Assembly: GCF_021991925.1 (NCBI RefSeq)
Contig: NZ_RXZI01000011.1
Location: forward strand, 1-64,000
Source: Sutcliffiella horikoshii
GTDB taxonomy: Bacteria > Bacillota > Bacilli > Bacillales > Bacillaceae_I
Direction of reading: 5' to 3'
DNA: 64,000 bases
The position numbers were made by a program, and so were the translations under genes. A model generated the notes under the pieces. That model saw only the letters and a list, made by a program, of their open reading frames with translations. It was not told the DNA's origin and searched no databases. This document shows, piece by piece, positions 63,278-64,000 of this stretch (positions within the stretch are counted from its first letter, which is position 1; each line of letters starts with the position of its first letter).

Positions 63278-64000
63278 TCAACCTTTCTCGATATAACGTT
63301 TCATTGTAGGAAAATCAGTAAATTCCTTGACGCTTTTTTGGGTCTTACGCTTGATCTTACGTCTCATTTGTGGCGGGACGAGGTAGGTCATCATCCATAT
63401 TTCATCGCATTTTTCCAGGAGGTCCGACTCCAGCGCTTCTGGAATATCTTTCAGTTCCAGTATCTGAATGGTATGTTTTGCTGAATTTTCTGTTAATTTG
63501 TTTTTGGGATCTCCTACGAGCAAGACTTGTTTTTTATCTGTTAAACCTGATTGCTCTGGTGGTTTTTCGTCCAATTTGGCTACTGCCACTTCCTGCTGGT
63601 TCTTGAGCAGCATGGCATTGAGATGCGAATTCTCTGCCTTTAGCTTGGCTATTTCTGCTTTAAGGCGTCTATTTTCTTCATACGTCTCTCGGTTCTGCTC
63701 CACCGTTTCCCTATGGTGGGACCTTGCCACACCGAGCTCTTGTTGCAACTTCTGCTTATCACCCAGCATCAATTGCTTCTCTTCCTTCAATTGCTGCTTC
63801 AGCTGAGAATACTGCTTTTCCCACTCATTGATTTTGGCTCGAAGATCTTTGTTCTTCTCTTCGGATTTGCTCCATTTCTTTTCCCAATCGGAAGCCTGTA
63901 CCTTTACTTTCTTATCTTCAGGCTTTTCTTCTACCCTTTTATTCCCTCTAGGGATCAAACTGCTTAAGTCATCTACCTTATATTTTTTTAGCAACGCTTT
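63278..64000 (-). CDS. Coiled-coil protein with C-terminal DUF2325-like Rossmann domain, 5' end outside window
   Basis: At least 238 residues; the frame is open to the right edge and no convincing start is inside, so the gene is taken as partial. A Lys/Arg-rich N-terminal part leads into a long coiled coil (about 36-145, KEEKQLMLGDKQKLQQELG and following heptads). The last ~85 residues read VLLVGDPKN, IQILELKDI, CDEIWMMTYLVPPQMRRKI and KEFTDFPTM, which I take as a small Rossmann domain of the DUF2325 kind. First visible gene of the McrBC-like set; role unknown, perhaps sensor or adaptor. Confidence 0.7.
   Translation of the reverse strand, partial: KALLKKYKVDDLSSLIPRGNKRVEEKPEDKKVKVQASDWEKKWSKSEEKNKDLRAKINEWEKQYSQLKQQLKEEKQLMLGDKQKLQQELGVARSHHRETVEQNRETYEENRRLKAEIAKLKAENSHLNAMLLKNQQEVAVAKLDEKPPEQSGLTDKKQVLLVGDPKNKLTENSAKHTIQILELKDIPEALESDLLEKCDEIWMMTYLVPPQMRRKIKRKTQKSVKEFTDFPTMKRYIEKG

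Noticed and set aside
59337-64000. Prophage or integrative element carrying the McrBC-like genes
   Set aside because: No integrase, attachment repeat, tRNA or phage structural gene is visible inside the window; it may exist to the right, but cannot be claimed.

Overview
The window is about 64 kb of chromosome from a low-GC, spore-former-type Bacillaceae (Bacillus or a close relative; the species cannot be fixed from the sequence). The basis is strong Shine-Dalgarno sequences, GTG/TTG starts, and recognisable Bacillus genes: yfmL, yhfW, ywbE, pssA, a zinc-free rpsN paralogue behind a Zur box, odhAB, a mtlA-mtlR-mtlF-mtlD cluster, natAB with natRK, a KinB-like kinase and a BCCT glycine-betaine carrier. 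No rRNA, tRNA, prophage or CRISPR array was seen.

Layout. 1-5.9 kb: a 52-bp tandem repeat at the left edge, an arylamine N-acetyltransferase, an NlpC/P60 hydrolase, a MITE with 8-bp target duplications, a zinc-ribbon protein/S1C protease pair and a cytochrome P450. 6-17 kb: YfmL helicase, YhfW Rieske oxidoreductase, a KinB-like kinase, an EAL protein, a sodium:alanine symporter and a two-gene ABC exporter. 17-25.8 kb: amidase/M20 peptidase operon, a 21-bp-phased TGTCCGAA array, D-threonine-aldolase-family enzyme, HpaB-family monooxygenase, anchored GDPD, YwbE, MFS carrier. 26-38 kb: aldehyde dehydrogenase, small membrane protein, two long hairpins, excisionase-type HTH, CstA-family carrier, MerR/acyl-CoA dehydrogenase operon with a palindromic operator, acetyltransferases, PssA, S14, a SET-domain protein, a Gfo/Idh/MocA oxidoreductase and a lipoprotein. 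38-47 kb: odhAB, betaine carrier, fatty-acid-hydroxylase-type membrane protein behind a FadR-like regulator, and a six-repeat beta-propeller protein. 47-57 kb: mannitol PTS genes, NatAB exporter and divergent NatRK two-component system. 57-64 kb: small exported or membrane proteins, then a three-gene McrBC-like defence cluster running off the right edge.

How the genes work together. Mannitol is taken up by MtlA/MtlF, oxidised by MtlD and controlled by MtlR, with a cre-like site before mtlA; similar cre-like sites precede odhA and the CstA-family gene, which suggests CcpA control of carbon flow. NatR probably acts on two ATGTCGCGAA boxes 21 bp apart between natRK and natAB. The MerR and FadR-type regulators each sit behind convincing palindromic sites and probably control themselves and the enzyme gene next to them.

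The least ordinary material is of two kinds. One is the McrB-like AAA+ / DUF2357-PDDEXK / coiled-coil-Rossmann cluster at 59.3-64 kb. The other is a set of intergenic arrays and hairpin elements (21-bp-phased TGTCCGAA, 20.5-bp-phased CCGTTAA, 42-bp-period GGGGTCAGACCCC, and a MITE-like family, one copy of which lies between two homologous terminators).
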